A stretch of DNA of 64,000 nt, taken from the NCBI RefSeq assembly GCF_014287815.1, contig NZ_JACOOQ010000008.1, positions 1 to 64,000 on the forward strand. Reading direction: 5' to 3'. Under the pieces are notes generated by a model that saw only the letters and a program-made list of their open reading frames with translations, searched no databases and was not told where the DNA came from. This stretch comes from Clostridium lentum (GTDB lineage: Bacteria; Bacillota; Clostridia; Clostridiales; Clostridiaceae). Shown in pieces: positions 23,647 through 31,623 of this stretch. Made by a program: the position numbers and the translations under genes. Each line of letters begins with the position of its first letter. The stretch's first letter is position 1.

Positions 23647-23761
23647 ATATCAACAAAAAAATTTATACCTTTTATAAAGTGAATCTTAATTTAATTCTTA
23701 ATTACACTCTAATTATAATAACTTTTTTTTACATTTGCAACTTTATTTTCCATCCACTAAC

Positions 23762-23799
23762 ATAAAAAAAAGAACAATATTACTATTGATCTTTTTTAT
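23762..23799 (-). terminator. Terminator after rex
   Basis: AAGATCAATA pairs imperfectly with TATTGTTCTT and is followed by a long T-run on the minus strand. It separates rex from the crt promoter region. Confidence 0.75.
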
Positions 23800-23805
23800 G
23801 ATTTC

Positions 23806-24432
23806 TTATTTATTCATCTGATAAACTAAAGTTAATAAACTTTCAGATAAATGAACATTTTCTACCTTAACAGTTTCTGGTACATGAAGATCTATTGGTG
23901 CAAAGTTCCATATGCCTTTAACTCCACCATTTACCAAAACATCACATACTTTTTGTGCATTTATTCTAGGAACACAAAGAATTCCCATATCTATAGTATT
24001 TTCTTCTAGATATTCTTTAAGTTCATCTATATCTTTTATTTCAACATCTCTTATTCTCATACCTACTAGTTTTGGATTTGCATCAAAAATTGCTGTTATT
24101 CCAAGACCTATATCTGTAAATCTACTATAATTTGCTATTGCCTGCCCTATATTTCCTGCTCCAATAAGTACTGCATTGTATTCTTTTCCTACACCAAGAA
24201 TAGTTCCTATTTGATTATGCAACTCTTTTACATTATATCCATAACCTTGTTGACCAAAATCTCCGAAGTTATTTAAATCCTGTCTTATTTGAGAAGCAGT
24301 AAAACCTATTTTTTCACCTAATTCTTTTGAAGATATCCTATCAACATCATTTTTGACAAGTTCTCCTAAATATCTATAGTATTTTGGCATTCTTTTTATT
24401 ACTGCCATAGAAACATTTTTCTTCTTTTCCAT
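23806..24432 (-). CDS. rex: Redox-sensing transcriptional repressor Rex
   Basis: This 208-residue repressor has an N-terminal winged helix (KKNVSMAVIKRMPKYYRYL, then SSKELGEKIGFTASQIRQDL) with the family's DFGQQGYGYNV hinge. A Rossmann domain follows (AVLIGAGNIGQAIANY) that senses NADH/NAD+. ATG 24432 has a usable purine-rich site; the upstream GTG would add five residues that overlap it. Its operator lies before the neighbouring crt operon, and a weaker candidate lies before the hydrogenase gene, placing Rex as the local fermentation switch. Confidence 0.96.
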   Translation of the reverse strand: MEKKKNVSMAVIKRMPKYYRYLGELVKNDVDRISSKELGEKIGFTASQIRQDLNNFGDFGQQGYGYNVKELHNQIGTILGVGKEYNAVLIGAGNIGQAIANYSRFTDIGLGITAIFDANPKLVGMRIRDVEIKDIDELKEYLEENTIDMGILCVPRINAQKVCDVLVNGGVKGIWNFAPIDLHVPETVKVENVHLSESLLTLVYQMNK

Positions 24433-24663
24433 AGTATATTCTCTCACTTTCCTATATTTTACCTAACATCATGATAATTTAATTATCCTAAAAATATATT
24501 TTCTATTACCCTGTATCTCCCATAACTTTAAATACTTTGATAATATAATAACATACTTTTTTTTCTAAATCTATATTCCCTCATACATTTTCAAAATTTA
24601 ACCAACAATTAACTCAACTATTTCTATAAGCTTATTTTAAGCATTTTTTAAATATATATTATA

Positions 24664-24809
24664 AAAATAAAGACTTATGTATAACGTAGCAGATCCGTTA
24701 TACATAAGTCTCCCTAGCTAAATATAAAGCCAAATGCCTAAACAAACGGCTCTATATAAAGATACAAAATAATTTTGTATGCATCCCTATGCCTAAAATG
24801 TTCTCGACT
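24664..24809 (-). ncRNA. Predicted orphan small structured RNA (about 145 nt), class unknown
   Basis: A perfect consensus promoter at 24816-24844 points into a region with no credible gene. The predicted RNA starts near 24809 and ends at a strong terminator: a perfect 16-bp stem at 24671-24686/24696-24711 followed by TTATTTTTAT. Inside are a hairpin ATACAAAAT/ATTTTGTAT, a stem AGCC/GGCT with flanking AT pairs, and two copies each of TTTAGGCAT and TAGGGA. It fits none of the riboswitches I can recall, nor 6S, SRP, tmRNA or RNase P RNA. It lies between the cadA stop and rex. Confidence 0.65.
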
Positions 24810-24815
24810 TTCTTT

Positions 24816-24844
24816 ATTATAGTTAAGTTGATGATTTTTGTCAA
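24816..24844 (-). promoter_or_regulatory. Perfect consensus sigma-A promoter of the orphan small RNA
   Basis: TTGACA (24844-24839) and TATAAT (24821-24816) are separated by exactly 17 bp on the minus strand. It begins 3 bp beyond the cadA stop codon, so it is independent of the cadA transcript. Confidence 0.85.
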
Positions 24845-24847
24845 TAT

Positions 24848-26941
24848 TTATCGAAAGCATCTAGTAGAGTTAATTATGGCAATTATGGTTACTCCTACAT
24901 CTGCAAATACTGCTGTCCACATATTAGCTATGCCAAATGTTCCAAGTACCATAACTAATATCTTTATTCCCAGTGCAAAAACTATATTTTGCCATAATAT
25001 TTTATTAGTTTTCTTTGACACATTTATTGCATCTACTAAAGCATTTATATCATCTTTCATTAATACTATATCTGCTGCTTCAATAGCTGCATCTGATCCA
25101 ATCCCTCCCATAGCAATACCTATATCTGCTCTTGCAAGTACAGGTGCATCATTTACTCCATCACCTACAAAAGCAAGTTTACCATTCTTATTAGATCTTT
25201 TCATAATTTCTTCTACTTCTTTTACTTTATCTAATGGTAGTAACTCTGAATGAACTTCATCAATATTAATCTTTTCTCCAACCTTGTATGCCGTCTTTTT
25301 ATTATCACCTGTAAGCATTACTGTCTTTTTAACTCCAGCTTTCTTTAGATTTATTAAAGCTTCAACTGCATTCTCCTTAATCTTATCTGAAATCACTATA
25401 CTACCTTTAAATTCTCCATTTATAGCACAATATACTACTGTTCCTATTGAATCTACTTCATTATATAAAATGTTAAATTCATTCATTAACTTTGAATTCC
25501 CTACAAGCACTTCTTCATTATTTATTACAGCTTTTATTCCACGTCCTGATATTTCTTTATACTCTTTTATAACTTCCTTATCTATTTCTTTACCATATTC
25601 TTTTATGATAGAAATAGCTATTGGATGATTAGAAAAACTTTCAGCCATAGCTGCTACTTCAATAAGTTTTTCTTTATCAATGCCATTAGTATTTATTTCT
25701 GTAACACTAAATACTCCTTCTGTTAAAGTACCAGTTTTATCAAATACAACAGTTTCTAAATCTTTTAATAGTTCTAAATAGTTACTACCTTTAACTAGTA
25801 CACCTTTTTTTGAAGCTCCACCTATACCTGCAAAGAAGCCTAAAGGCACTGAAACAACTAAAGCACATGGACAAGAAACAACAAGAAATACCAATGATCT
25901 ATAAAGCCAAGTTGAAAATAAAGCATCTTTTATAAATATTGAAGGAATCACAGCAATTAATATTGCTAAAACTACTACTATAGGTGTATAAACTTTGGCA
26001 AATTTAGTAATAAACTTTTCTGTATCAGCTTTTTTACTTGCTGCATTCTCTACCATCTCTAATATTCTTGAAACTGTAGATTCACCAAACTTTTTAGTTA
26101 CTTTTACCTTTAATAAACCACTAGTATTTATTCCACCTGATAATATTTCATCATTAGGCACTATTTTTCTTGGAACTGATTCTCCTGTAAGTGCAGAAGT
26201 ATCAATAAAACTTTCCCCTTCAATAACAACACCATCTAAAGGAACTTTTTCTCCTGGTTTAACTAAAATCACATCTTCAACCTTCACTGTTTCAGGTGAT
26301 ACTTTTTTTTCTTTTCCATTTATAATAATATTTGCATAATCAGCTCTTATATCCATAAGTGATGATATAGAACTTCTAGATTTATTAACAGCATACCCTT
26401 GAATAGTTTCTCCTATTTCATAAAATAACATTACTGCTACAGCTTCTGGATATTGATTGATAGTAAATGCTCCTATAGTTGCCACAGTCATTAAAAAGTT
26501 TTCATCAAATACCTGTCCTTTGGCTATATTCTTAATTGCTGTAAGAACAACTTCTCCACCTATTAATAAATAACTAGCTCCAAATAATATTAATCCTAAG
26601 GTTCCTTGGAAATCACCAATTACAGCAATTAAATATAATATTGTACCAATTATAAGGGTTGGTTTTACTTCAAATTTTGCCCTTTGTACATTTGTTTTTC
26701 CAGAGACCTTTTTTTCTACTTTAACATGAGGTTCTAATGCTTCAACTATCTTTTTAATTTCATTTATGGCATGCTCTTCCTTAACTTTTCTTTCTAGCTT
26801 TACATTTAATGTTGTAGTTGTAAAATTTAAATTACTTTCTTTTACTCCTTCCATCTTGCCAACTTTTTCTTCAATCTTTCTTGCACAATTAGCACAATTT
26901 AATCCTTCCAAAGTCAATTGCAATTCTTCTTTATTTCCCAT
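24848..26941 (-). CDS. cadA: Zn/Cd/Pb-type P1B metal-exporting ATPase (CadA-like)
   Basis: This 697-residue heavy-metal ATPase has one N-terminal metal-binding domain (LEGLNCANCARK, CxxC). It then has the P1B membrane core with the CPC metal site in VVSCPCALVVSVPLG. The actuator motif is TGESVP, the phosphorylation site DKTGTLTEG and the hinge GDGVNDAPVLA. The late motif MGGIGSDAAIEAADIVLM is typical of the Zn/Cd/Pb (P1B-2) branch rather than copper pumps. I start it at the second ATG (26941), since GGGAG is only 1 nt from the first. It lies 14 bp after an ArsR/CadC-type repressor gene, forming a classical metal-resistance operon. Confidence 0.9.
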   Translation of the reverse strand: MGNKEELQLTLEGLNCANCARKIEEKVGKMEGVKESNLNFTTTTLNVKLERKVKEEHAINEIKKIVEALEPHVKVEKKVSGKTNVQRAKFEVKPTLIIGTILYLIAVIGDFQGTLGLILFGASYLLIGGEVVLTAIKNIAKGQVFDENFLMTVATIGAFTINQYPEAVAVMLFYEIGETIQGYAVNKSRSSISSLMDIRADYANIIINGKEKKVSPETVKVEDVILVKPGEKVPLDGVVIEGESFIDTSALTGESVPRKIVPNDEILSGGINTSGLLKVKVTKKFGESTVSRILEMVENAASKKADTEKFITKFAKVYTPIVVVLAILIAVIPSIFIKDALFSTWLYRSLVFLVVSCPCALVVSVPLGFFAGIGGASKKGVLVKGSNYLELLKDLETVVFDKTGTLTEGVFSVTEINTNGIDKEKLIEVAAMAESFSNHPIAISIIKEYGKEIDKEVIKEYKEISGRGIKAVINNEEVLVGNSKLMNEFNILYNEVDSIGTVVYCAINGEFKGSIVISDKIKENAVEALINLKKAGVKKTVMLTGDNKKTAYKVGEKINIDEVHSELLPLDKVKEVEEIMKRSNKNGKLAFVGDGVNDAPVLARADIGIAMGGIGSDAAIEAADIVLMKDDINALVDAINVSKKTNKILWQNIVFALGIKILVMVLGTFGIANMWTAVFADVGVTIIAIINSTRCFR

Positions 26942-26955
26942 AACCATACTCCCTT

Positions 26956-27321
26956 TTACTCGCTTATATGATTTAATCCAGCATCATATATGTGTTTTAT
27001 ATGCTCATCATCTAATGAATAATAAACTACTTTTCCCTTTCTCCTAAACTTAACTAATCTAGCCGACTTTAATACTCTAAGTTGATGTGAAATAGCTGAT
27101 TGTGTCATATTTAAAAGACAAGATAAATCACATACACACATTTCTGATTCAAATAGTGCACATATTATCTTTATCCTTGTAGTATCTCCAAATACTTTAA
27201 AAAGTTCTGCTAAATCATATAGTGTTTCTTCTGCTGGTAATTTATCCTTAACTCTTACTACAATATCTTCATGAATTATATTTACATTACAATTTTCAAT
27301 TTTTCTTTCATTATTTTCCAT
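26956..27321 (-). CDS. ArsR/SmtB-family metal-responsive repressor (CadC type)
   Basis: This 121-residue winged-helix regulator carries the CadC-type metal motif SEMCVCDLSCLL just before the recognition helix MTQSAISHQLRVLKSA. It has further cysteine in the N-terminal tail (ENCNVN) and a C-terminal D-x-x-H segment (DDEHIKHIYDAGLNH) that can form the alpha-5 zinc site. It should repress the cadA operon and release on Cd, Zn or Pb. The ATG at 27321 has AGAGG upstream. An inverted-repeat operator overlaps its promoter at 27339-27360. Confidence 0.9.
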   Translation of the reverse strand: MENNERKIENCNVNIIHEDIVVRVKDKLPAEETLYDLAELFKVFGDTTRIKIICALFESEMCVCDLSCLLNMTQSAISHQLRVLKSARLVKFRRKGKVVYYSLDDEHIKHIYDAGLNHISE

Positions 27322-27338
27322 AATTGCACCTCTTTTTT

Positions 27339-27360
27339 CATATGAATAATTGTTCATATG
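27339..27360 (-). promoter_or_regulatory. ArsR/CadC-type operator palindrome
   Basis: The arms ATATGAA and TTCATAT form a 22-bp imperfect palindrome resembling SmtB/CadC operators. It lies between the -10 box of the promoter at 27372-27400 and the repressor's start codon, covering the expected transcription start. Confidence 0.75.
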
Positions 27361-27371
27361 TTTATATTTAT

Positions 27372-27400
27372 ATATTATGCTTGTTACCTTCTATTGTCAA
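27372..27400 (-). promoter_or_regulatory. Promoter of the metal-resistance operon
   Basis: TTGACA (27400-27395) and TAATAT (27377-27372) lie on the minus strand with 17 bp between them. The repressor operator is directly downstream. Confidence 0.75.
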
Positions 27401-27482
27401 CAATTTTATATATTTTTTAAAAAAATTGTTACTACTAGTATTCCCTTTTAAAATAATGATTAAAAAATTATTATATATTAAT

Positions 27483-27513
27483 AAGGAAGCCCATAAACTT
27501 CTGGGCTTCCTTA
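27483..27513 (-). terminator. Terminator after the P2-type ATPase gene
   Basis: AAGGAAGCCCA pairs with TGGGCTTCCTT around a short loop with T-rich flanks. It directly abuts the ATPase stop codon. Confidence 0.8.
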
Positions 27514-30132
27514 TTACTTATTTTGAACTTTTTTATACAAAACTATTATTTTTAACAATTGTATAATTACTGTAGGCATAATTGCACAAAATATTAATAA
27601 CAAATACTGATTACCCCTTAATGACACAACATTAAAAACTTGCTTTAAAGGTGGCATAAACAAAACTATACTTAATAAAAGCACTCCTATGCAAAATGCA
27701 AATATAGTATATATATTTGTAGTAATTCCTAATTTAAAAATAGATTTATTTCCTCTGCAATTAAATCCATGAAATAATCTTGCAAGACATAATGTTGAAA
27801 ATGCCATGGTAGATGCCGCTTTAGGATTTAAATGAGGGTTTCCACCATAAAAAGATATTATAGTAAAAATAGATATTATAATACCTTCAAATGCTACTAT
27901 TTTTAATAATTCTTTATTTAAAATACTTTCATTTCTACCTCTTGGTTTCTCCATCAATAAATTACCATTACTTTTTTCCATTCCAATAGCTATAGCTGGC
28001 ATACTATCAGTTAATAAATTTATAAATAATAGGTGTACTGCTGCAAAAGGCATAGGCAAATTAATTATAGCTGAATATAGAACAGCTATTATGGCTGAAA
28101 GATTTCCTGATAATAAAAACTTTATAGAATTTTTGATATTGTTATATATATTTCTACCATTTTCAACTGCCTTAACTATGGTTGAAAAATTATCATCTGT
28201 TAGTATTACAGAGGCTGCATCCTTGGATACTTCTGTTCCTGTTATGCCCATTGCCACTCCTATATCTGCTTGCTTTAGTGCAGGAGCATCATTAACTCCA
28301 TCACCTGTCATTGCTACAATTTCTCCTAGTGCCTGCCAAGCTCTAACAATTCTAATTTTATGTTCCGGAGAAACTCTGGCATAAACAGCTATATTTTTCA
28401 CTTTATCTTTTAACTGTTCATCATTTAATTTATCAATTTCAAGTCCTTCAATAGCTATATCACCTTTTGACATTATACCAATTTCCTTAGCAATAGCCAC
28501 TGCTGTAACTTTATTATCACCTGTGATCATAACTGGTTTAATTCCTGCCATTATACATTTATAAACAGCATCTTTACTTTCTAATCTTGGTGGATCTATC
28601 ATAGAAATAAGCCCTGTAAATACATAATCATTTTCATCTTCCTTTGTTATTTCTTCTCTATCTTGCAATTCTTTATAAGCAAAGGCTAAAATCCTAAGCC
28701 CCTGTTCTGATAATTGCTTATTTACAAGTATTATTTTCTTTCTTTCTTCATCACTTAACCTTCTTACACCATCAGAAGTAGTCAAATAATTAACTTTATT
28801 AATTAATGCATCTAACGCACCTTTAGTAAATAATACGCTCTTATTATTTACTATATTTACCGTACTCATTAGTTTCCTATCTGAATCAAAAGGTATTTCA
28901 GAAATTCGCTGATACTTTTCACGTATAACCAGTTCATCTAAATGAAGTTCTTCGCCTAAATTTACTAAAGCAACTTCTGTAGGGTCACCAATTTCTTTAC
29001 CCTCTACTGTTACTGAATCATTGCAAAGAAGGGCATTATTAATTAAGAATGTATGTGCTAAATTATCTTTTTTAAGCTCTCGTCCTTCAATAAGCTTATT
29101 ATCTACATAAACCTTTTGTACAGTCATCTTATTTTGTGTAAGTGTTCCTGTCTTATCGGAACATATTACTGAAACTGCTCCTAATCCTTCAACTGCTTTT
29201 AAATCTTTAATTATGGCATTTTCTTTTGCCATTTTTTCTGTTCCTAAAGCTAATACAATCGTTACTATTGAGCTTAGCGCTTCTGGAATTGCCGCCACAG
29301 CCAATGCTACAGCAAACATCAATGCATTTAATATACTTTCATTTCTGTATATTTCTAAAACAAATACTATAATACATATGGTAATTATTATTATAGCTAA
29401 CTTTCCACTAAACTTATCTAATGACTTTTGCAATGGTGTTTCTTTTGCTTTAGTATTTTCCATTAAATTTGCTATATTTCCCAACTCTGAATCCATACCA
29501 GTGGCAGTTACTACAGCTATTGCTCGTCCATAAGTTACTAATGTTCCTCCAAAGACCATATTTTTTCGTTCACTTAATGGTATTTCCCCATCACTAAGTA
29601 CCTCTACACTTTTTTCAACAGCTAAAGATTCTCCTGTAAGAGAGCTTTCATTTACTTGCAATGAATGATTTTCTATTATTCTACCATCTGCTGCAATAAG
29701 ATCCCCTGCCTCTAAAAACAAAATATCTCCTGGCACAATATCTTTAGATAATATCTCCTGCTTCACTCCATTTCTTATAACTCTGCATTTTGCTGCTGTA
29801 AGTGATTTTAATGCTTCTAATGATTGCTCTGCCTTAAAATATTGAACAGTACCGAGAATTGCATTTAAAAGTATTACTATGAAAATGACTAAAGTACTTT
29901 CAACATTATCGGTAATTATAGATATAATTCCAGCAACTATTAATATGCCTACCAATAAATCCTTAAATTGATTAAGGAATACTTTTAAAATGCCTTTTCT
30001 CTTTTTTTCTTTTAAAGCATTATTACCGAAGCTTTCCATTCTTTTTTCTACTTCCTTATCTGATAGCCCCTTTTCCGTAGTTTGAAATTCTTTTAATATA
30101 GTTTCACTATCTTTAGCATATAACTTTTCCAT
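27514..30132 (-). CDS. P2-type cation ATPase, probable Mn2+ (or Ca2+) exporter
   Basis: This 872-residue protein has the P2A/PMR1-like layout: an N-terminal cation ATPase domain, actuator TGESLAVEK, M4 motif AIPEALSSIV, phosphorylation site ICSDKTGTLTQNKM, hinge TGDGVNDAPALK and M6 NLLTDSMPAIAIG. Sequence alone would suggest a calcium pump. The Mn-sensing yybP-ykoY riboswitch upstream points to manganese, as for the known Mn-exporting P-type ATPases YoaB of Lactococcus and MgtA of Streptococcus. GGAGG precedes the ATG. It is monocistronic. Substrate is inferred from the leader, not measured. Confidence 0.85.
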   Translation of the reverse strand: MEKLYAKDSETILKEFQTTEKGLSDKEVEKRMESFGNNALKEKKRKGILKVFLNQFKDLLVGILIVAGIISIITDNVESTLVIFIVILLNAILGTVQYFKAEQSLEALKSLTAAKCRVIRNGVKQEILSKDIVPGDILFLEAGDLIAADGRIIENHSLQVNESSLTGESLAVEKSVEVLSDGEIPLSERKNMVFGGTLVTYGRAIAVVTATGMDSELGNIANLMENTKAKETPLQKSLDKFSGKLAIIIITICIIVFVLEIYRNESILNALMFAVALAVAAIPEALSSIVTIVLALGTEKMAKENAIIKDLKAVEGLGAVSVICSDKTGTLTQNKMTVQKVYVDNKLIEGRELKKDNLAHTFLINNALLCNDSVTVEGKEIGDPTEVALVNLGEELHLDELVIREKYQRISEIPFDSDRKLMSTVNIVNNKSVLFTKGALDALINKVNYLTTSDGVRRLSDEERKKIILVNKQLSEQGLRILAFAYKELQDREEITKEDENDYVFTGLISMIDPPRLESKDAVYKCIMAGIKPVMITGDNKVTAVAIAKEIGIMSKGDIAIEGLEIDKLNDEQLKDKVKNIAVYARVSPEHKIRIVRAWQALGEIVAMTGDGVNDAPALKQADIGVAMGITGTEVSKDAASVILTDDNFSTIVKAVENGRNIYNNIKNSIKFLLSGNLSAIIAVLYSAIINLPMPFAAVHLLFINLLTDSMPAIAIGMEKSNGNLLMEKPRGRNESILNKELLKIVAFEGIIISIFTIISFYGGNPHLNPKAASTMAFSTLCLARLFHGFNCRGNKSIFKLGITTNIYTIFAFCIGVLLLSIVLFMPPLKQVFNVVSLRGNQYLLLIFCAIMPTVIIQLLKIIVLYKKVQNK

Positions 30133-30173
30133 ATAATCCCTCCATTCATTTATTAAATAATATTTTTAGATAA

Positions 30174-30225
30174 ATAAAAAAGACCTTTAATATAATTCTT
30201 ATTTTTTAAGAATTATATTAAAAGT
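30174..30225 (-). terminator. Expression-platform terminator of the manganese riboswitch
   Basis: AGACTTTTAATATAATTCTT pairs with AAGAATTATATTAAAGGTCT and is followed by TTTTTT. Its 5' arm overlaps the end of the aptamer P1 strand, so the aptamer and terminator are mutually exclusive. That predicts an ON switch when metal is bound. Confidence 0.85.
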
Positions 30226-30303
30226 CTCGTTACCATTAGGTGGCTTATAGCACCAGGCAATGCCGGGATTGTTGATGCTATAATTTAAACTACTCCCTTT
30301 TAA
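30218..30303 (-). promoter_or_regulatory. Manganese riboswitch (yybP-ykoY aptamer)
   Basis: The minus strand shows the family blocks in order: AAAGGGAGTAG at the 5' side of P1, then a hairpin arm with ATCAACA-TCCCGGCATTGCC, and the closing AACGAGACTTTT. These match the conserved GGGGAGUAG and CAAGACCUUU-type strands of yybP-ykoY aptamers that bind Mn2+. The regulated gene downstream is a P2-type ATPase. Confidence 0.88.
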
Positions 30304-30361
30304 AATCATAAATATTTTGTGCTTATGTTATTTTTAAAATTATATGTGTATCATTACTATA

Positions 30362-30790
30362 TTATTCTAAAACTATTTCAGGAATTTCAGTTATAGCTGT
30401 TTCTATATCCTTATTTCTTACCTTAAATGTATTAATATAATTGACTTCATAATTTCCTCTAATGGTATTTTTTATAAAGGTAACAGGATTTTCATATCCT
30501 TTATCATTAGAAACAATATAAAATTCACATCCACTTAAGGGATACCTAGATATCATAACTCCTAAAAAGGCTATAAGGCATTTCCCCATATCATTATCTT
30601 CATCAACTACACATTCTTCAAACCAATACTTTATTTGCTTTTCCTTTAGTTTATTCATTAAATATCCATCTATCTTATGGGCATTTGGAGATATAAAAAA
30701 ATGTACTTCATCTCCTTTTCTAGCATTATACAGCTCTATAAAATCATCATTAAATTCATTTTCACAATCCACTAAAAAAATCTTACTCAT
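30362..30790 (-). CDS. Small PIN/NYN-like fold protein, function unknown
   Basis: The protein has 142 residues and no signal peptide. It begins MSKIFLVDCENEFND, and later has FYIVSNDKGYENPV. This D-x-E-N start and S-x-D-x-G-Y end pattern is that of PIN/NYN-like nucleases, which use acidic residues to bind metal and cut RNA. A further acidic pair (VVDEDNDMGK) could complete the site. I do not recognise a characterised homologue. It follows the lipoprotein gene by about 70 bp on the same strand. AGGGAAG precedes the ATG. Treat nuclease activity as a hypothesis. Confidence 0.6.
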   Translation of the reverse strand: MSKIFLVDCENEFNDDFIELYNARKGDEVHFFISPNAHKIDGYLMNKLKEKQIKYWFEECVVDEDNDMGKCLIAFLGVMISRYPLSGCEFYIVSNDKGYENPVTFIKNTIRGNYEVNYINTFKVRNKDIETAITEIPEIVLE

Positions 30791-30862
30791 TAATTTACTT
30801 CCCTCTATTCTACACTTTTTATGACTTTATTTTCCATAATATTATTTTTAATCTTAGATTAA

Positions 30863-31369
30863 TTATATCTCTTCATAAACTTTCCATACATCATAGGTAT
30901 CTTCACCTCTATATTGTGTATATATAAGATCTTTTTCTTTTGGATTACTATATACTGTTAAACTCTGAATAAAAGAATAACTATCCTTAATATCACTTTT
31001 CACTAAATTTTCACTCCCACCATAACTACTTATTCTTCCTGACCTTTCAAAGCCTTCTGGTAAAGCTTTTACCGAACTATCAAAATAATAAACATTATCA
31101 TTTACATCCACATATGGTAGTATTATGCCCTCATCATTTAATGCTACTTTATAGGAACTATCTTTACCTAAATAAAACTTCGTTCCTTTAGAATCCTTCA
31201 TAACTACTGAACCTGATGGCAAATATTTTTCTACAGTGGCTCCCTTTTCAACATATTCATCAACATTATATTTATTTTTAATATTATCTTCATTTACTTC
31301 AGTATTTCCACAGGAAACAAAAGACATTGCTGATATTCCTATAACTGCTGCTAATATAACCTTTTTCAT
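30863..31369 (-). CDS. Predicted lipoprotein, function unknown
   Basis: This 168-residue protein has a classical lipoprotein signal, MKKVILAAVIGISAMSFVSC, with the lipobox Cys at position 20. It should be anchored to the outer face of the membrane. The mature part is polar, rich in Tyr, Lys and Ser, with motifs such as YLPSGSVVMKD and KFYLGKDSSY but no domain I can name. AGGAG precedes the ATG. It may share a transcript with the PIN-like gene downstream. Confidence 0.7.
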   Translation of the reverse strand: MKKVILAAVIGISAMSFVSCGNTEVNEDNIKNKYNVDEYVEKGATVEKYLPSGSVVMKDSKGTKFYLGKDSSYKVALNDEGIILPYVDVNDNVYYFDSSVKALPEGFERSGRISSYGGSENLVKSDIKDSYSFIQSLTVYSNPKEKDLIYTQYRGEDTYDVWKVYEEI

Positions 31370-31466
31370 TATTTCTCCTCCATTTACCTCTTACTTATAT
31401 GTATATAATACCATATCTCTATATTTTTTACATATATTTCCTCTATTTTTACTTCTTATTTATATA

Positions 31467-31495
31467 TTGAATACTAAGATAGATTTTGATATAAT
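31467..31495 (+). promoter_or_regulatory. Promoter of the fluoride-riboswitch leader
   Basis: TTGAAT at 31467-31472 and TATAAT at 31490-31495 are 17 bp apart, with the expected start near 31502, right at the aptamer's 5' end. Confidence 0.8.
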
Positions 31496-31503
31496 TCATT
31501 AAC

Positions 31504-31567
31504 GTAGGGAATGAAGTTCTCCCTTGATTAATATCAAAACTGCGTAATAGCTGATGACTTCTACAAC
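31504..31567 (+). promoter_or_regulatory. Fluoride riboswitch (crcB motif)
   Basis: The RNA reads TAGGGAATGAAGTTCTCCCTT, then a variable arm, then AGCTGATGACTTCTAC. These correspond to the conserved GG-GATG-TTC-CC pseudoknot hairpin and the 3' TGATGRCTYCTRC block of crcB-motif aptamers. The 3' block is shared with a terminator stem at 31549-31600, giving a plausible ON switch in the presence of fluoride. The controlled gene is a CPA-type antiporter. Confidence 0.85.
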
Positions 31568-31600
31568 TTTTTTTGTTGTGGAATTCATTAGCTTTTTTTA
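31549..31600 (+). terminator. Expression-platform terminator of the fluoride riboswitch
   Basis: AGCTGATGACTTCTACAAC pairs along 19 bp (one mismatch, two G-T pairs) with GTTGTGGAATTCATTAGCT, followed by TTTTTTTATT. The left arm is also the aptamer's 3' strand, so only one structure can form at a time. Confidence 0.85.
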
Positions 31601-31623
31601 TTATTTTAAACTGGAGGTTTCTT

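Noticed and set aside
24600..24850. Known riboswitch (guanidine, NiCo, Mn, c-di-GMP) for the RNA between cadA and rex
   Set aside because: The core sequences of these classes were looked for and not found, and the RNA ends in a terminator before rex with no controlled frame, so it is listed as an unassigned small RNA.
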